Source: Bacteroidota bacterium (GTDB lineage Bacteria; Bacteroidota; Bacteroidia; M30B66). Taken from it: a DNA stretch of 7,883 nucleotides. Position 1 is the first letter of the stretch. Each line of letters begins with the position of its first letter. The notes beneath the pieces are model-generated. The model was not told where the DNA came from, made no database searches, and saw only the letters and a program-made list of their open reading frames with translations. The stretch is from contig CANMGM010000103.1 of assembly GCA_947497195.1 (NCBI GenBank), positions 1-7,883 on the forward strand, in the 5' to 3' direction. This document shows, in pieces, positions 6,245 through 7,883 of this stretch. The position numbers were made by a program, and so were the translations under genes.

Positions 6245-6976
6245 ATGAAACTCTATACCCAAAACCTCATCAAGAAATACAAGAAACGCACAGTTGTTAA
6301 CGACGTTTCGGTGGAAGTGAATCAAGGCGAAATCGTTGGATTGCTGGGACCAAATGGTGCCGGAAAAACAACAACATTTTATATGACTGTGGGGTTGATT
6401 CGTCCGAACGAAGGACGCATTTTCCTCGATGGACGCGACATTACCGCCTTGCCAATGTACAAGCGTGCTCAACTTGGAGTGGGTTATTTGGCACAGGAAG
6501 CATCGGTGTTTCGCACCTTAACGGTTGAGGATAATATCATGGCCGTACTCGAAATGACCAATCTTGATTCGGCAGCGCGTAAAGAACGTCTCGAATCGTT
6601 GCTGGACGAATTTAGTTTGCAGAAGGTTCGGAAGAACAATGGGAATGTACTTTCGGGAGGAGAGCGTCGGCGAACAGAAATTGCGCGGGCTTTGGCTTCC
6701 GATCCGAAGTTTATCTTATTGGATGAGCCCTTTGCGGGAGTAGATCCGATTGCGGTCGAAGACATTCAGTCGATCGTTGCCGGACTGAAAAAACGCAATA
6801 TCGGCATTCTCATTACCGACCACAACGTACACGAAACACTGAGCATCACCGATCGGGCGTATTTGCTGTTCGAAGGAAGGATTTTAAAGGCTGGTACAGC
6901 CGAGGAACTCGCCGCCGACGAAACGGTGCGCAGCGTGTACCTGGGTAAGAATTTTGAGTTAAGGCCAAAGGCTTAA
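6245..6976 (+). CDS. lptB: LPS export ABC transporter ATP-binding protein LptB
   Basis: LptB is the cytoplasmic ATPase of the LptB2FG complex, which pulls lipopolysaccharide out of the inner membrane and drives it along the Lpt bridge to the outer membrane. The 243-residue protein is almost the same length as E. coli LptB. Visible motifs are Walker A GPNGAGKT (35-42), Q-loop glutamine Q84 in YLAQEASVFR, signature LSGGE (136-140) followed by RRRTEIARAL, Walker B FILLDEP (156-162) with catalytic E161, D-loop FAGVDP, and the switch histidine H193 in ITDHNV. The YLAQEASVFR, FAGVDPI and C-terminal VYLGKNFEL blocks are specific to LptB among ABC ATPases. The ATG at 6245 is preferred over an in-frame ATG at 6206, which would overlap the preceding gene and add a tail foreign to the family. 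It follows the DUF5686 gene by 4 nt. No terminator is evident in the 11 nt before the convergent gene. Confidence 0.96.
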   Translation: MKLYTQNLIKKYKKRTVVNDVSVEVNQGEIVGLLGPNGAGKTTTFYMTVGLIRPNEGRIFLDGRDITALPMYKRAQLGVGYLAQEASVFRTLTVEDNIMAVLEMTNLDSAARKERLESLLDEFSLQKVRKNNGNVLSGGERRRTEIARALASDPKFILLDEPFAGVDPIAVEDIQSIVAGLKKRNIGILITDHNVHETLSITDRAYLLFEGRILKAGTAEELAADETVRSVYLGKNFELRPKA

Positions 6977-6987
6977 CGCATACAAGC

Positions 6988-7260
6988 TTATGAATTACTT
7001 TTCCAGCGTTCCAGTTTCGGAATCGGCCGTGTTCCAAGCCAAGCCAAAAATCCATTCATCCCCGATTTTTTCATTTCCTGAATACAGAATTTCTGCATTT
7101 TTTCGGCCGTGTCGATTTCTGGCGGAGTTAAAAATGTTCCGTTCGCATAACACATAGAGCAGTATTTCGGACTTTTAGATCCGTCCTTCTCCGTTCCACC
7201 GCCTTGTTTATCTTTTTTTAGAGGATAGCCACAACTCTGACAAAACCGATATGTTTTCAT
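6988..7260 (-). CDS. Small zinc-ribbon protein (putative Zn-ribbon_2 family)
   Basis: A 90-residue soluble protein with two Cys pairs, FCQSCGYPL (C7, C10) and YCSMCY (C34, C37), spaced as a zinc ribbon. Between them lies GGTEKDGSKSPKYC, and after them NGTFLTPP and a helical tail with MQKFCIQEMKKSGM and IPKLERWK. This order (CxSCGxPL, GTExDGS, YCxxCY, GxFxxP, then a C-terminal RWK) is that of the widespread 'putative zinc ribbon domain' family (PF12674), recognised from memory. Its function is unknown; DNA, RNA or protein binding is possible but unproven. Length and start (ATG, 7258-7260) are normal for the family. It is convergent with lptB, the two stops being 11 nt apart. Upstream is a 123-nt intergenic region in which I find no convincing TAnnTTTG site. 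Confidence 0.85.
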   Translation of the reverse strand: MKTYRFCQSCGYPLKKDKQGGGTEKDGSKSPKYCSMCYANGTFLTPPEIDTAEKMQKFCIQEMKKSGMNGFLAWLGTRPIPKLERWKSNS

Positions 7261-7340
7261 ACGTGCATTCTTGACGCGAATTCGATAGCATAAAAAAACA
7301 TGCTGATTTCGACGTGATTTGAATGCAATTTACATTTTCA

Positions 7341-7374
7341 CCAGAACCTCAAAATGATTTTTGTTTGGTTTTGG
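7341..7374 (-). terminator. Compound hairpin downstream of the right-edge gene, possible terminator
   Basis: Nested inverted repeats flank a four-base loop. The outer arms are CCAGAACC (7341-7348) and GGTTTTGG (7367-7374), with one mismatch. The inner arms are CAAAA (7350-7354) and TTTTG (7359-7363), perfect, around loop TGAT. It begins about 10 nt after the stop at 7384 on the minus strand, the usual place for a transcript end. There is no T-run after it on the minus strand, and the inner stem is all A-T except one pair, so it is a weak terminator at best and could instead protect the RNA end. Confidence 0.3.
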
Positions 7375-7383
7375 CAACAGGAT

Positions 7384-7883
7384 TTATCCCGCCTGTTCGA
7401 ACGAAGCACAAACGATAAAATGCTCGCCTTTACGCTTCAGCGCTACATGACAGGCATATTTTGATGCTTTTGATAGCAAATGTTCCTTCCACCTTGCATA
7501 AACAAAGTTCGACAATTCGGAAATGCTGTATTTTTCGGGTTTAAACGCTACAATAACCGAGGTAACAACATTTTTATGCTTGCCTGTTAGGTGCTGAAAT
7601 ACGTTTCCGGCTACCGTCCTCGACTCTGCATGCGTAAACCAGGTTTGCCCTTTCATTTCTTTAATCAACACACGGTTTTTTACAAAACTGCTGAGGAATT
7701 CCGAATTTCGTTTGGCCGTTTTCTTTGCTAATTCAGCATTCCGCTTTCCGGCTTCATTAAATTGTTCCTGAACCTTGGCGTAATAAAATGCATTGCCAAG
7801 ATCCTTCCTGATCGCTCCTGTACTCAAGGCACTTTCTGCTTTTTTTCTTGGTTTTGCGTAATCATACGTGTAGTTTGATTCAC
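7384..7883 (-). CDS. Unrecognised basic protein, C-terminal part (start beyond window)
   Basis: The frame is open from the right edge to a TAA at 7384, giving 165 visible residues. No ATG occurs in frame before the KEMKG segment, and the residues before the TTG at 7827 (SNYTYDYAKPRKKAESAL) read as ordinary protein, so the real start is probably outside the window. The N-terminal half is strongly basic and probably helical, with KPRKKAESAL, an AELAKKTAKRNSEFL stretch, then VKNRVLIKEMKGQTWF. The C-terminal half looks like a mixed alpha/beta fold (NVVTSVIVAFKPE, ELSNFVYARWKEHLL, ACHVALKRKGEHFIVCASF). I see no membrane span, signal peptide or named catalytic motif, and I do not recognise the family. 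A nucleic-acid-binding role would fit the charge but is only a guess. Confidence 0.6.
   Translation of the reverse strand, partial: ESNYTYDYAKPRKKAESALSTGAIRKDLGNAFYYAKVQEQFNEAGKRNAELAKKTAKRNSEFLSSFVKNRVLIKEMKGQTWFTHAESRTVAGNVFQHLTGKHKNVVTSVIVAFKPEKYSISELSNFVYARWKEHLLSKASKYACHVALKRKGEHFIVCASFEQAG

Noticed and set aside
7287..7304. Inverted repeat AGCAT-N8-ATGCT with an A-run loop upstream of the zinc-ribbon gene
   Set aside because: A 5-bp stem around an A-rich loop is weak and expected by chance; it has neither a T-run after it nor a promoter-like setting.
7828..7883. TTG at 7827 as the real start of the right-edge gene
   Set aside because: The same frame continues open to the window edge with protein-like codons, so the TTG is merely the first permitted start in a truncated frame.
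1..7883. Search for CRISPR, insertion sequences, tRNA, phage or defence modules
   Set aside because: Nearly all of the window is accounted for by ordinary genes; no repeat array, transposase, terminal inverted repeats or RNA-gene fold was seen.

Overview
The window looks like chromosomal housekeeping DNA from a member of the Bacteroidota, probably close to Flavobacteriales-type lineages. Three things point there. Two small families largely confined to that phylum are present (a DUF6427-like membrane protein and a DUF5686 outer-membrane protein with a carboxypeptidase-regulatory-like domain). The promoter-like sites match the Bacteroidota -7 consensus TAnnTTTG. Clear Shine-Dalgarno sequences are mostly absent. 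Base composition is moderate and even by eye, with no sign of a transferred island.

Left block (1-3406, minus strand). A tight run is read right to left: a DUF6427-like multi-spanning membrane protein, purQ (FGAM synthase glutaminase subunit), glyA (serine hydroxymethyltransferase) and the N-terminal part of fumarylacetoacetase, which leaves the window at base 1. Gaps are 2, 20 and 22 nt, so this is probably one operon. PurQ and GlyA fit together: GlyA makes glycine and one-carbon units used in purine synthesis, and PurQ supplies ammonia for the FGAM step. Fumarylacetoacetase is a tyrosine-breakdown enzyme with no direct link to purines.

Centre (3407-3741). A short divergent control region carries promoter-like sites facing both ways, so closely packed that they overlap. 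A 54-residue single-span membrane protein runs rightward and ends in a strong intrinsic terminator at 3653-3684. It resembles the DUF6341 small proteins that, as I recall, sit near DUF6427 genes in flavobacteria.

Right block (3742-6976, plus strand). A large outer-membrane protein (signal peptide, CarboxypepD_reg-like domain, DUF5686 beta-barrel) is followed after 4 nt by lptB, the ATPase of the lipopolysaccharide exporter. Both belong to envelope assembly and are probably co-transcribed. A perfect -7 motif only 6 nt before the first ATG suggests a leaderless or nearly leaderless message.

Right end (6988-7883, minus strand). A small zinc-ribbon protein converges on lptB. Next comes a 123-nt intergenic stretch with an imperfect hairpin, then the C-terminal 165 residues of a basic protein I do not recognise, whose start lies beyond the window.

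I see no RNA gene, CRISPR array, insertion sequence, phage module or defence system. The points most worth following are the membrane-protein pair beside purQ, the overlapping divergent promoters, the possible leaderless start of the DUF5686 gene, and its coupling to lptB.
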